The position numbers and the translations under genes are program-made. Positions 26,123 through 34,641 of a DNA stretch of 64,000 bases are shown here, piece after piece. The notes under the pieces are model-generated. The model made no database searches. It saw only the letters and a program-made list of their open reading frames with translations, and was not told the DNA's origin. The DNA is from an uncultured Gemmatimonadota bacterium (GTDB lineage Bacteria; Gemmatimonadota; Gemmatimonadetes; Gemmatimonadales; Gemmatimonadaceae): the NCBI GenBank assembly GCA_902825965.1, contig CADEDA010000004.1, forward strand, positions 47,498 to 111,497, read 5' to 3'. Every line of letters begins with the position of its first letter. Position 1 is the first letter of the stretch.

Positions 26123-26893
26123 ATGACTCGCCTTCGCGCCTTCGCGGCACTGCTCCTGACGCTGGCCTTCTCGGCGTGCGAGAAGAACCAGATCCAGGAG
26201 ATCACGGCACCGGAGCCCGGTGCCCGCATCCGATTCTTCAACTTCAGCCTGAACGCCCCCGGCGTGCACTTCTTCGCCGGGACGAACAAGCTGACCGCCA
26301 CCCTCTCGACCAACGGGGCGGAGTCCAACACCGGCGTCACGTACGGCGGCGTGGGGTCCAACGGCTTCTACGCCGGCATCGCGCCGGGGCAGTACGACTT
26401 CTCCAGCCGCATCACGGCCGTCGTGGACAACAACCTGGCGATCAACACCCGCCAGGCCACGCTCGAGGACGGCAAGGCGTACTCGTACTTCCTCAGCGGG
26501 TTCTATGACGCGGTGGGGAAGGCGTCCACCAGCTTCATCGTCGAGGACAACTTCCCCGTGGCGTTCGACTACGCGGTCGCGCAGGTGCGCTTCGTGCACG
26601 CGATCCCCAACGCGAACCCCATGGCCCTCATCGTGACGAACACCACCACGAACGAGGTCGATACGCTGGGGACCGAGGTGACCTACCAGAACGCCGGTCC
26701 GTTCGTGTCGCTGCCGGCCGGTCGGTACAACCTCGCGACGCGCTATGCCGGGGGCACGACGAACATCATCACCCGCACCGCGGTCGACTTCGTCGGCGGC
26801 CGCACCTACACCATCGGGGCGCGCGGCGACATCACGGTGGTCTCCACGACGGCGACCAACCGCCCGTTCCTGGACAACACGGCGAATCGCTGA
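26123..26893 (+). CDS. DUF4397 domain lipoprotein
   Basis: This 256-residue lipoprotein (F-S-A-C, Cys about 19) carries two related beta-rich halves, each with an R-(F/I)-x-(F/H)-x-x-x-N-A start, a Gly-x-Y turn and a final strand, as in DUF4397. The family is found on surface proteins and is thought to adopt an Ig/transthyretin-like fold; no activity is known. It follows the SusD gene by six bases and ends the locus before a strong terminator, so it is probably an extra surface component of the same uptake complex. Confidence 0.8.
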   Translation: MTRLRAFAALLLTLAFSACEKNQIQEITAPEPGARIRFFNFSLNAPGVHFFAGTNKLTATLSTNGAESNTGVTYGGVGSNGFYAGIAPGQYDFSSRITAVVDNNLAINTRQATLEDGKAYSYFLSGFYDAVGKASTSFIVEDNFPVAFDYAVAQVRFVHAIPNANPMALIVTNTTTNEVDTLGTEVTYQNAGPFVSLPAGRYNLATRYAGGTTNIITRTAVDFVGGRTYTIGARGDITVVSTTATNRPFLDNTANR

Positions 26894-26915
26894 TCCGCCG
26901 GCTCCTCGCGGGACC

Positions 26916-26944
26916 GACGCCCCCGGCCATCGGCCGGGGGCGTC
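26916..26944. terminator. Strong bidirectional terminator after the susCD locus
   Basis: A 13-base-pair perfect stem (GACGCCCCCGGCC paired with 26932-26944) with a three-base loop ATC lies between two convergent genes. There is no long T-tract on either side, but stem strength and placement fit a transcription stop for both directions. Confidence 0.8.
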
Positions 26945-26964
26945 GTCGTTCCGCGACGCGTTCG

Positions 26965-28173
26965 CTACGCACTGGCCGTGCGCGCGCACTCGGCGAGCAG
27001 CGCCCCGGCCACGAACAGGGCGTCCTCGTCCGGATCGAAGCGCGGCGTGTGCACACCCGCCGCACTCCGTCCCTCGCGCCAGGTCCCCACGCGCATGAAG
27101 CACCCATCCATGCGCTCGGTGTAGAACGCGAAGTCCTCGCCACCCATGTTCGTCGTGGCAAGGGAGGTGAGTGCGCGTTCGCCCAGCAGGCCGCGGGCAG
27201 CGGACTGCGCCCACGCCGCACCCTGCGGCGTGTTCACGAGTGGCGGCGTGCCTTCGCTCAGCGTGACCGTCGCCGAGAGTCCGTGGGTGTCGGCCACGGC
27301 ATGCGCCAGGCGCGTGAGCTCCTCGCAGAGCAGTGCCCGTGTCGCCGGCACGGTCGCCCGGATGGTCCCGCTGCACCGCGCCGACTCGGGGATCACGTTG
27401 GGAGCGTGCCCCGCCTGCACCATGCCCACGCTCACGACACCCGGCAGGGCGGGGTCCAGCCGGCGCGACACGATGGTTTGCACGGCCATGAGGAACGCAC
27501 CGAGCCCCACGACGGGATCGCGCGTGTCCTGCGGCCGCGCGCCATGGCCGCCGCGGCCGGCGAACGTGATCGCAAAGGTGTCGGTGCTGGCGGCGAGCGG
27601 ACCGGCGGTCGCGACCACCTCCCCGACGCAGAAGCGCCAATCCACGTGCGCGCCGAAGATCGCGTGCACGCCGTCGAGCGCGCCGCTCTCCAGCACCTTG
27701 GTCGCGCCTTCGCCCACTTCCTCGGCCGGCTGCAGGATGAGACGCACGGTGCCGGCAGCCGGTGCGCGCAGGAGCGCCATGCCCGCCGCCACGGCCCACG
27801 CGGCGTGCATGTCGTGTCCGCAGGCGTGCATCACGCCGGCGCGCTGCGAGGCGAACGGCAGGCCCGTCTCCTCGCTGATCGGCAGGGCATCGATGTCGCC
27901 GCGCAGCGCGATCACCGGCGCCCCGGGCCGCGTGCCGGGGATGGTCGCCACCAAGCCCGTGCCCGCGATCTCCCGCACGTCGTCGATCCCGGCTGCATGC
28001 AGGGCCGCGCGCAGCGTGGCCTGCGTACCCTGCTCCTGCCAGGAGAGCTCCGGCGCGGCGTGCAGGGTGCGACGCAGCGCGATGATGGCGGCACGTTCGG
28101 CCTCGGGGAACCCCGCGACCACTGCGCGCACGCGCGCCTCGCGCGCGGCCGTCACCGCGTCCTGCGCACTCAC
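26965..28173 (-). CDS. M20-family N-acyl-amino-acid hydrolase (probable desuccinylase)
   Basis: This 402-residue amidohydrolase of peptidase family M20 has the metal-site motifs R-G-D-I-D-A-L-P, H-A-C-G-H-D-M-H and A-E-E-V-G-E-G-A in order, plus the dimerisation-lid G-R-G-G-H-G-A. It should remove an acyl group from an N-acyl-L-amino acid in the cytoplasm. The GTG at 28173 overlaps the stop of the racemase gene by four bases, so they are co-translated. Next to an N-acylamino-acid racemase and a GNAT, the best reading is the L-specific desuccinylase of the D-to-L amino-acid route. Family membership is clear; substrate is inferred from context. Confidence 0.88.
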   Translation of the reverse strand: MSAQDAVTAAREARVRAVVAGFPEAERAAIIALRRTLHAAPELSWQEQGTQATLRAALHAAGIDDVREIAGTGLVATIPGTRPGAPVIALRGDIDALPISEETGLPFASQRAGVMHACGHDMHAAWAVAAGMALLRAPAAGTVRLILQPAEEVGEGATKVLESGALDGVHAIFGAHVDWRFCVGEVVATAGPLAASTDTFAITFAGRGGHGARPQDTRDPVVGLGAFLMAVQTIVSRRLDPALPGVVSVGMVQAGHAPNVIPESARCSGTIRATVPATRALLCEELTRLAHAVADTHGLSATVTLSEGTPPLVNTPQGAAWAQSAARGLLGERALTSLATTNMGGEDFAFYTERMDGCFMRVGTWREGRSAAGVHTPRFDPDEDALFVAGALLAECARTASA

Positions 28174-29294
28174 GCGCGCAACTCCTCGGTCCGCACCGTC
28201 AGCGCCTCGATCCGCGCCCGATCGACCTCGACGCCGAGCCCCGGCCGGTCCAGCGGCACGCGCACGGTGCCCTGTGCGTCCATGGTCCACTCCGGCGACA
28301 CGATGTCCTGCGCCCAGTAGCGCGCACTCGGCGAGAGGTCGCCGGGCAGCGTGAAGTTGGGCAGGGAGGCGAGGGCCACGTTGTAGGCGCGACCGATCCC
28401 GCTCTCGAGCATGCCGCCGCACCACACCGGGATGCCGAGGGTCTCGCAGTAGTCGTGGATGGCGATGGACGGGGCGTACCCGCCCACGCGGCCCGGCTTG
28501 ATGTTGATGATGCGGCCGGCACCGAGCGTCACCATGTCCTGCGCCCGCTCGAGCGAGGTGATGGACTCGTCGAGGCAGAGCGGGGTCCGCAGCTTCCGCT
28601 GCAGCTCGGCGTGGCGCACGATGTCATCGTGGGCGAGCGGCTGCTCGATCATCATCAGGTTCAGGTCGTCGAGCGCGAGCAGGCGGTCGGTGTCGGCGAG
28701 GGTGTACGCGTTGTTGGCATCGGCCATGAGATGGGCCTCGTGGCCCACGGCCTCGCGCACCGCACCCACCCAGTCGACGTCGCGCCCGGGAGCGATCTTG
28801 ATCTTCACCTTCTGGTACCCCTCGGCCAGCGCTTCGGTCGCCTTGGCGATCAACGTGTGCACATTCCGCTGGATGCCGAGGGAGATGCCGGTGGCGATCC
28901 GCTCGCGTGTGCCGCCGATGAGCCGGGCGAGCGGCAGGCGGGCCTGCTCGGCAGCGATGCCCCAGCAGCCCATCTCGAGCGCGGCCTTGGCCATGTTGTG
29001 CCCGCGCACGTCCTGCTCGAGGAGGTCGTGTACGGCGCTGGGCGCGTCGACGCTGCGGCCGAGCAGTCGCGGGGCGAGCACGCGCACGATGGTCGGCCAG
29101 GCGGTGTCGAGCGTCTCGGACGAATAGTTCGGCAGGTCGTCCACCACGCTCTCGGCCCAGGCCTGCGCGCCATCGGCATCGAAGAGCTCGAGCAGCAGGA
29201 TGCGGCGCTCGCGCATCTCGCCGGAGGAGATGCGGAACGGTTCGCGGAGCGGGAGGCGGATCTCGCGCAGGACGATGCGGTCGAGTCGGATCAT
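28170..29294 (-). CDS. Enolase-superfamily N-succinylamino-acid racemase / o-succinylbenzoate synthase
   Basis: This 374-residue protein is a muconate-lactonising subgroup enolase-superfamily member. The K-x-K catalytic pair is K164/K166. The Mg ligands are D192 (A-D-A-N-N), E217 (I-E-Q-P) and D242 (L-D-E-S), and the opposing base is K266 (N-I-K-P-G-R-V-G-G). This set defines the NSAR/OSBS family. No other menaquinone gene is nearby; instead an M20 deacylase overlaps it and a GNAT gene lies seven bases upstream. That is the three-gene cluster known to convert D-amino acids irreversibly to L-amino acids via N-succinyl derivatives. Racemase is therefore the favoured role, though a dual OSBS activity cannot be excluded. 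The start ATG at 29294 has no clear Shine-Dalgarno. Confidence 0.9.
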   Translation of the reverse strand: MIRLDRIVLREIRLPLREPFRISSGEMRERRILLLELFDADGAQAWAESVVDDLPNYSSETLDTAWPTIVRVLAPRLLGRSVDAPSAVHDLLEQDVRGHNMAKAALEMGCWGIAAEQARLPLARLIGGTRERIATGISLGIQRNVHTLIAKATEALAEGYQKVKIKIAPGRDVDWVGAVREAVGHEAHLMADANNAYTLADTDRLLALDDLNLMMIEQPLAHDDIVRHAELQRKLRTPLCLDESITSLERAQDMVTLGAGRIINIKPGRVGGYAPSIAIHDYCETLGIPVWCGGMLESGIGRAYNVALASLPNFTLPGDLSPSARYWAQDIVSPEWTMDAQGTVRVPLDRPGLGVEVDRARIEALTVRTEELRA

Positions 29295-29301
29295 GGAAGG
29301 G

Positions 29302-30069
29302 TCACCGCAGGAGCAGGTAGGTGCCGCCGGCGGCATCGGCGACGAAGCCGCGGACGTGGTAGCCGAGCGGGAGGTAGTGCGTGAAGGCGCGGCGCGTGGC
29401 GAAGCGCCAGCGCCGTGCGGCCGCGAGGTCGCTGGCGGCGAGCGCCGAGATGTCGCGTGGCACGCGCACACCTACGGCGCGGGCATCGACCAGCGGTCCC
29501 TCGCGGGCATCGGCGCCGACCGCCAAGGGCAGGCCATCGGGCAACACCTCCAACGGCGTGGCCGCGCGGGCGGGATCCACGGCCCAGGTGATCACGAAGC
29601 GGTCCGTTGGCATGTCGCCCTGCAGGGGCGAGTTGGTGGCCTCGCCGTACATGGCCACCACGTACTCGTCCGCCCGCGCGCCCATGCGATTGAGGTTCAG
29701 GTGCGCGTTGCGCGCGACGAGCGGGTCGTAGGTCCAGTAGATGGTCTCGATGCCGCGCGTGCGGCACTGGTCGCGCTGATACGCCTTGAGCGCCTCGCCC
29801 AGGTGCATGCCCTGCGCGTCGGGATGTACGGCGAGCATGTCGGACCAGTGGATGAGCTTGCCGTCCTTCACGCCGGTCACGCCGAAGACGAAGCCGAGCA
29901 TGCGTCCGTCCTCGGCGAAGGCACCGGCCGTCACGCCGCCGGTCTTCTGCGCGACGAGCAGCATCGCCGCCGGGATCTTCTCGGTGAATCCCTGTCCCCA
30001 GGTGAGTTCCTGGAGTGCGACGCAGGCAGCCCGGTCGGCATGGGTGGCGAAGTCGCGGATCAGGGGCAC
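29302..30069 (-). CDS. GNAT-superfamily acyltransferase (probable D-amino-acid succinyltransferase)
   Basis: This 255-residue protein belongs to the large predicted GNAT group commonly found beside NSAR genes. The N-terminal domain has W-G-Q-G-F-T-E-K-I-P, V-F-G-V-T-G and the acyl-CoA-binding H-P-D-A-Q-G-M-H-L-G-E-A-L-K. The T-Y-D-P-L-V-A-R-N-A-H-L-N-L-N-R-M-G-A segment is a hallmark of the group. In the described pathway this enzyme succinylates a D-amino acid before racemisation. It is the first gene of the operon, starting at GTG 30069, only about 80 bases from the divergent PAP2 gene. Substrate assignment is inferred from neighbours. Confidence 0.85.
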   Translation of the reverse strand: MPLIRDFATHADRAACVALQELTWGQGFTEKIPAAMLLVAQKTGGVTAGAFAEDGRMLGFVFGVTGVKDGKLIHWSDMLAVHPDAQGMHLGEALKAYQRDQCRTRGIETIYWTYDPLVARNAHLNLNRMGARADEYVVAMYGEATNSPLQGDMPTDRFVITWAVDPARAATPLEVLPDGLPLAVGADAREGPLVDARAVGVRVPRDISALAASDLAAARRWRFATRRAFTHYLPLGYHVRGFVADAAGGTYLLLR

Positions 30070-30134
30070 TGCGAAGGGCGTACGGAGAGGGGAGTGGGGA
30101 AGACGGAAGCCGGTCGCTCCCGTCGCTCGACACT

Positions 30135-30142
30135 GCTAAACT
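30135..30142 (+). promoter_or_regulatory. -10-like motif giving a possibly leaderless PAP2 message
   Basis: GCTAAACT ends eight bases before the GTG start at 30150. If TAAACT is the -10 element, transcription would begin at or next to the start codon. Similar GCTAANNT or GATAAATT motifs occur at 35907, 49506 and 58773 ahead of other genes. No -35 consensus is apparent. Confidence 0.35.
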
Positions 30143-30149
30143 ACAGGCC

Positions 30150-30977
30150 GTGACTTCACTTCGCTCGGCTGCAGTGCGGGTGTGCGTGGTCCTGGCTGCC
30201 GCCACCATGCCGCTGTCCGGTGCGTCGGCGCAGGCGCCGGGCGCCGTGGACGTCGCGCCGGCGCCGATCGTCACGCGCCGCGACCTCGTCTGGCTGGTCG
30301 TCGGCAGCGGCGTCACCATCCTCGCGCAGCGGGCCGACCTCGACGTCCGCCGGCAGGTCCGCAGTGCGGGCACGCAGGACAACGGCGGACTCGATGCCCT
30401 GGCCCGGGTCGGCAACGTCTGGGGACAGCCGCTGGCGCTGCTGGGCGGCATGGGCCTGTGGGTCGGCGGTCGCGTCGGCCAGCGCCCAACGCTCGCGGCG
30501 AGCGGGCTGCGTGCCGTCGAGGCCATCGGCGTGAGCGGCGTGCTCGGCAAGGTGGCGAAGGGTGCGTTCGGGCGTGCGCGGCCGCGCGTGAACGGCACGG
30601 ACGCCTGGGACGTGGATCCCGGCCGCGGCTTCTCGCTCAGCGACGGCGACTACGAATCCCTGCCGTCCGGCCACACCACCGCCGCGTTCGCATTCGCGGC
30701 CGCCGTCACCAGCGAGGTGCGACATCGCGCGCCGCAGCACGCCCGCTGGGTGGGCATCGCGAGCTTCAGCGTGGCCGCCGCGACGGCCTACGCGCGCGTG
30801 CACGACGATGCCCACTGGCTCAGCGACGTCGCCGCGGGTGCCACGCTCGGCGCCACCACCGGATGGGCCGTGACGCGTTGGCACCGCACGCGACCCGGGA
30901 ACCGCGTCGATCGTCTGCTCCTGGGCGCCGGTCCCGAGGGCGCCGCACTCATCGGAGTGAGTCTCCCGTGGCCGTAG
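30150..30977 (+). CDS. PAP2-family membrane-associated phosphatase
   Basis: This 275-residue protein has a signal-like N-terminus (to A-S-A-Q near 25) and the complete PAP2 triad of motifs. These are K137-x6-R144-P145, P-S-G-H with His175, and R216-x5-H222-x3-D226. Family members dephosphorylate lipid phosphates such as phosphatidate or undecaprenyl pyrophosphate at the periplasmic membrane face; the substrate here is unknown. GTG 30150 was chosen because it begins the signal peptide. The stop lies within the next gene (10-base overlap). Confidence 0.87.
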   Translation: MTSLRSAAVRVCVVLAAATMPLSGASAQAPGAVDVAPAPIVTRRDLVWLVVGSGVTILAQRADLDVRRQVRSAGTQDNGGLDALARVGNVWGQPLALLGGMGLWVGGRVGQRPTLAASGLRAVEAIGVSGVLGKVAKGAFGRARPRVNGTDAWDVDPGRGFSLSDGDYESLPSGHTTAAFAFAAAVTSEVRHRAPQHARWVGIASFSVAAATAYARVHDDAHWLSDVAAGATLGATTGWAVTRWHRTRPGNRVDRLLLGAGPEGAALIGVSLPWP

Positions 30978-31498
30978 ACGGCATCTTCATCACCTCCGAG
31001 CTCGAAGGCGCGCTCGCCGACCGGATCCACGCCCACCAGCTGGTGTTCGATCCGAAGATGGCGAACCACCTGCCGCCGCACATCACGCTCATCGGGTCCT
31101 CGGGTGCGGGTCCGGCCCCGCCGACCACCCCCATCGCCGAACTCAAGGCGCGCATCCTGCCGGTGACGCGGACCACGGCCCCCATCACGCTGCGCTTCGG
31201 GCCACCCGAGCGCTTCGTGCAGCGCGAGATCGTCTCCATGCGCCTCGATCCGCACGGCCCGCTGCGTACGCTGCACGAGCGCCTCAAGGGGTGCGGCCTC
31301 CCGTTCCTGCAGAGCCGGTACCCGTTCACGCCGCACTGCACGCTCAACCTGTATCCGACGCTCACACCGGAGCGGCTGCGCCGCATGCTGGCCATCCGCG
31401 AGGACGAGCCGTTCGTGGTGCACACGCTCTGCATCTACCACACGAAGGAGCCGCAGAAGCCCAAGCTGCTCTTCACCGCCAAGCTCGAGGGCCAATGA
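30968..31498 (+). CDS. 2H phosphoesterase (2'-5' RNA ligase-like)
   Basis: This 176-residue soluble protein has the two H-x-T motifs of the 2H superfamily, H38-I-T40 and H123-C-T125, each starting a strand of the bilobed fold. Members hydrolyse 2',3'-cyclic phosphates or related RNA-end and nucleotide substrates. GGAGTGAG upstream supports GTG 30968. It is tightly packed between a phosphatase and a hydrolase (overlaps of 10 and 4 bases), so all three share a message. The physiological substrate cannot be inferred. Confidence 0.85.
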   Translation: MAVDGIFITSELEGALADRIHAHQLVFDPKMANHLPPHITLIGSSGAGPAPPTTPIAELKARILPVTRTTAPITLRFGPPERFVQREIVSMRLDPHGPLRTLHERLKGCGLPFLQSRYPFTPHCTLNLYPTLTPERLRRMLAIREDEPFVVHTLCIYHTKEPQKPKLLFTAKLEGQ

Positions 31499-32412
31499 AC
31501 GTCCCGCGCCCGCTCGGCGTCACGCGTCTTGGCTTGCTCCTCGGCCTTTTCTTCATGGGGAGCGCAGTCCCGGCGCAGGCGCGCCTGCTCCGGGCCGGCG
31601 ACGTGGACACGTTGCCGGCCGGACCGGCGACCGCGCGGCTCGCCTACGGCAGTGACTCGTTGCAGTTCGGCGACCTGCGCCTGCCCGACGGCCCCGGGCC
31701 CTTTCCCGTCGCCGTCGTCATCCACGGCGGCTGCTGGGTCACGCGCTTCGCGTCGCTGCGCAACAGCACGGCGCTCGCCGACGCGTTGCGCCGCGCCGGC
31801 ATCGCCACCTGGAACATCGAGTACCGACGCGCCGACAGTCCGGGCGGCGGATGGCCCAACACCTTCCTCGACGCCTCCGCGGCCACCGAGCACCTGCGGG
31901 TGCTGGCGACGCAGTACCCGCTCGACCTCTCGCGCGTGATCAGCATCGGGCATTCGGCGGGCGGGCATCTGGCGCTGTGGCTGGCGGGCCGCGCACGCAT
32001 CCCCGCCGGCAGTCCGCTCGCCCTCGGCGATCCCCTGCCGCTCCGTGGGGCCGTCGCACTGGCCGGCATCGCCGACCTGGCGGACTTCCGCACGTATCAA
32101 CAGAACAGCTGCGGCAACGTGGTCGACGGTCTCATGGGCGGCGACCCGATGCAGGTCCCCGATCGTTATGCGGCCGGCTCACCGGTCGCCCTCTTCCCGC
32201 TCGGCGTGCCGCAGGTGCAGGTGGTGGGCACACTCGACCGCGTGATGCCCGCGCGCGCGCGCGAGGCCCACGCCGCCGCCGCGCGGGCGAGCGGGGATGC
32301 CGTCACGCTCGAGGTCATCGAGGGGGCCGGCCACCACGAGCTGATGTCACCGCGCACGGCGGCCTGGCCACGCATCGAGGCGGCGGTGCGGCGCCTGCTC
32401 GCGATGCCCTAG
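31495..32412 (+). CDS. Exported alpha/beta hydrolase (esterase/lipase type)
   Basis: This 305-residue protein begins with a signal peptide (cleavage near A-Q-A-R at 23-26). The oxyanion-hole motif H-G-G-C-W is at about 79-83, the nucleophile elbow is G-H-S-A-G-G-H with Ser154, and the catalytic His probably lies in G-A-G-H-H-E-L near the end. This is the BD-FAE/hormone-sensitive-lipase-like layout seen in carboxylesterases and kynurenine formamidase relatives. The ATG at 31495 overlaps the 2H gene by four bases. Confidence 0.85.
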   Translation: MNVPRPLGVTRLGLLLGLFFMGSAVPAQARLLRAGDVDTLPAGPATARLAYGSDSLQFGDLRLPDGPGPFPVAVVIHGGCWVTRFASLRNSTALADALRRAGIATWNIEYRRADSPGGGWPNTFLDASAATEHLRVLATQYPLDLSRVISIGHSAGGHLALWLAGRARIPAGSPLALGDPLPLRGAVALAGIADLADFRTYQQNSCGNVVDGLMGGDPMQVPDRYAAGSPVALFPLGVPQVQVVGTLDRVMPARAREAHAAAARASGDAVTLEVIEGAGHHELMSPRTAAWPRIEAAVRRLLAMP

Positions 32413-32419
32413 GCTTCCG

Positions 32420-33334
32420 TCAGGGCTGCGGGGATTCGACGTCGCGCGCACCCACCGCGCGCAGCCACTTGGACAACGCGCTGAAGTAGGTGGCGGAGTC
32501 GGCGATGAAGGCGCGGTCGTGCCCGCCGGTGAGCCGCACGAACTCCTTCGGCGCCGGGGCGGCCGCGAAGAGTGCCTCGCCGAACGTGAACGGGATCACG
32601 CGATCGTCGGTGGCGTGCAGCAGCAGCTTGGGCATCGCGATGGAGTCGATGCGCTCGATGCTGGCGAAACGCTCGGTGGCGAGCGTGCGGATCGGCATCC
32701 AGGGATACCGCGAGGCCCCCACATCCGGCACCGAGGTGAACGCGCCCTCGAGCACCAGTCCCGCCGCCTCGACCTGCGCGGCGAGGTGCGTGGCCACACC
32801 CGAGCCGAGGGAGTGCCCGTAGATCACGATCCGCGAGGCCGGGATCCCGCGCTGCTGCACCATCCAGTCGTAGACCGCGCGGGCATCGCCGTAGAGCAGC
32901 TCCTCGTCGAGCGGGCCGTCCTCGCTCGCCCCGAAGCCGCGATAGTCGAACGCGACCACGCCCACGCCGGTCGCCACCACCGCGCGCGACCAGTCCTGAC
33001 GCAGCGGGATGGAGATGTTGCCGGCGTTCCCGTGGCAGACGAGCAGCCAGAGGCCGAGGGTGTCGTCACGGGCGGGCGGCGGCACCACCCACGTGACCAG
33101 CGCCAGCGAGTCGGGTGACAGCACCGTCGCGGGTTCCACGCGGAGGTCGGCGGCGGCGGCGACCATCTCGCGCCCCCCGTAGCTCGTCGGGTGGTAGACG
33201 AAGCCGTCCTCGTTCACGCGCATGTACGCGATGGCGCCGACGTACCCGAGTACCGCGATGAGCACCGGGACGACGAGCAGCCAGCGCCGGTTCGTCGGCG
33301 GCGCGGCGGGGATACGTGCGTGGATGCCGCTCAT
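32420..33334 (-). CDS. Membrane-anchored alpha/beta hydrolase
   Basis: This 304-residue protein has one N-terminal membrane helix (about 18-38) followed by an S33-like hydrolase domain of the bem46/ABHD17 type. The oxyanion region is V-C-H-G-N-A-G-N, a D-Y-R-G-F-G-x-S strand-turn follows, and the nucleophile elbow is G-H-S-L-G-S-G. The acid is probably in H-A-T-D-D-R-V-I and the His in G-G-H-D-R-A-F. The active site would face the periplasm. It starts 25 bases after the TlpA-like gene and is probably the last gene of that operon. The substrate is unknown. Confidence 0.85.
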   Translation of the reverse strand: MSGIHARIPAAPPTNRRWLLVVPVLIAVLGYVGAIAYMRVNEDGFVYHPTSYGGREMVAAAADLRVEPATVLSPDSLALVTWVVPPPARDDTLGLWLLVCHGNAGNISIPLRQDWSRAVVATGVGVVAFDYRGFGASEDGPLDEELLYGDARAVYDWMVQQRGIPASRIVIYGHSLGSGVATHLAAQVEAAGLVLEGAFTSVPDVGASRYPWMPIRTLATERFASIERIDSIAMPKLLLHATDDRVIPFTFGEALFAAAPAPKEFVRLTGGHDRAFIADSATYFSALSKWLRAVGARDVESPQP

Positions 33335-33358
33335 CGGTGGCTGCGTGCGGGGAGGATG

Positions 33359-33889
33359 CTACTTGAGCGCTTTCTGGATCGCACCTTCGATGTCCTGCGT
33401 GCCGCCGACGCCGGCGTACACGACGACGCCGGCCTTGTTCACCACCACCACGTAGCTCGTCGCGGGCACGTCGTACTCGCCCACCGCATCCCCCTTGCGG
33501 TCGTAGAGGTGGGTGAACCCGCCGAGGTGCTGCGCGGTGTAGCGGCGCACGCGTTCCGCGGACTGGTTGGCACTCACCGCCACGCCCACGAAGGTCACGG
33601 ACGCATGCTTGCGCTGTGCCGCCTCCATGCGTGGCTCGAGTTCCTTGCACACGCTGCACCACGTCGCCCAGAACTCGATCACCGCCACCTTGCCCTTGAT
33701 GGTCTCGGCCAGCGTGACCGGCTTGCCGTCGAGCGTCTCGAGCGCGGCGTCGGGCGCCTTGGCCCCGACGTCGATGCCGAGCTGCGCGTCGGCACGGCGC
33801 GGCAGGAGCAGGGTGGTGGCCAGCGCGGCGGTCAGCAGGACCATCGAGCGGCGGCGACGCCAGGTGGCGCGCAGGAGCGTTCCGATCAT
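33359..33889 (-). CDS. TlpA-family thiol-disulfide reductase
   Basis: This 176-residue exported thioredoxin-fold protein has a signal peptide ending A-D-A-Q near 36, an AhpC/TSA-like start (A-P-D-A-A-L) and the redox site W-C-S-V-C (Cys78, Cys81). The cis-Pro motif is V-P-A-T-S-Y. It should reduce disulfides in the periplasm, for example in cytochrome c maturation or metal-protein assembly. The ATG at 33889 overlaps the stop of the CcdA-like gene by four bases. That pairs it with the membrane protein that would supply its electrons. Confidence 0.9.
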   Translation of the reverse strand: MIGTLLRATWRRRRSMVLLTAALATTLLLPRRADAQLGIDVGAKAPDAALETLDGKPVTLAETIKGKVAVIEFWATWCSVCKELEPRMEAAQRKHASVTFVGVAVSANQSAERVRRYTAQHLGGFTHLYDRKGDAVGEYDVPATSYVVVVNKAGVVVYAGVGGTQDIEGAIQKALK

Positions 33890-34593
33890 ATCAGCAGTTT
33901 CCCCATCTCGATGAGATACCACTCGGCCACGCCGAGCATCAGCAGGGCGAAGAGCCGCTTCACCCACAGCATCCATACCCCGGCGCGCGGCAGACGGGCC
34001 AAGGCGCCGCTGGACAGCCCCACGGCCACCAGCAGCGCGCACATCCCCACGGAGAAGGTGAAGAGGTACACGAAGCCCAGGACCGCGCTGCCCGTGGTCG
34101 TGACCCAGGTGAGGATCGCCGCCATGACAGGGGCCCCGCAAGGCGCGGCCACCAATCCGGACATCGACCCCATCACGAACGCCCCGACCGCGCGTCCGCC
34201 CGTGCCGGCGGTCGCCGCGCGCTGCAGGATCGCGTTGGGGAGGCGCACCGGGATCACATCGAGCATCGCGAGGGCGGCGAGCACGAGCACGTTCGCCATC
34301 GCGAAGTACAGCCAGGGATTGGTGCTGATGCTGCCGAACATCGTGCCCGTGAGTCCGGCGATCAGGCCCAGCACCGAGTAGAAGGTCGCCAGGCCGAACA
34401 CGTACGAGGCCGTGAGGGCCAGGGTGCGCCAGCGCGGCGGCGGCTGCTCCCCCACCGCCTGCCCGCCGACGATCGCCGCCGTGATCGGGATCATCGGGTA
34501 GATGCAGGGTGTGAGGCTGGTCAGCACGCCGGCGAAGAAGATCACCGGCAATGCGGCCACGGGACTGGAGGAGAGCGACTCGGCGAGCTGCAC
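33886..34593 (-). CDS. CcdA/DsbD-type transmembrane electron transporter
   Basis: This 235-residue protein has six hydrophobic helices and the two conserved membrane cysteines of the CcdA/DsbD-beta family, in S-L-T-P-C-I-Y-P-M-I-P (helix 1) and A-A-P-C-G-A-P (helix 4). It should pass electrons from cytoplasmic thioredoxin across the inner membrane to a periplasmic partner. The next gene, coupled by a four-base overlap, encodes a suitable TlpA-like acceptor. The protein lacks the periplasmic alpha and gamma domains of full DsbD, so the split-gene arrangement replaces that fusion. Confidence 0.9.
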   Translation of the reverse strand: MQLAESLSSSPVAALPVIFFAGVLTSLTPCIYPMIPITAAIVGGQAVGEQPPPRWRTLALTASYVFGLATFYSVLGLIAGLTGTMFGSISTNPWLYFAMANVLVLAALAMLDVIPVRLPNAILQRAATAGTGGRAVGAFVMGSMSGLVAAPCGAPVMAAILTWVTTTGSAVLGFVYLFTFSVGMCALLVAVGLSSGALARLPRAGVWMLWVKRLFALLMLGVAEWYLIEMGKLLI

Positions 34594-34641
34594 GCTTCGG
34601 GGGAGACGGTGTGGGGGAGGGACGCGAGGTGCGACCGTGGT

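Noticed and set aside
28170-29294. Menaquinone biosynthesis gene menC
   Set aside because: The family is the same, but no other menaquinone gene is near while GNAT and M20 partners of the racemase pathway are; OSBS activity remains possible but is not the best reading.
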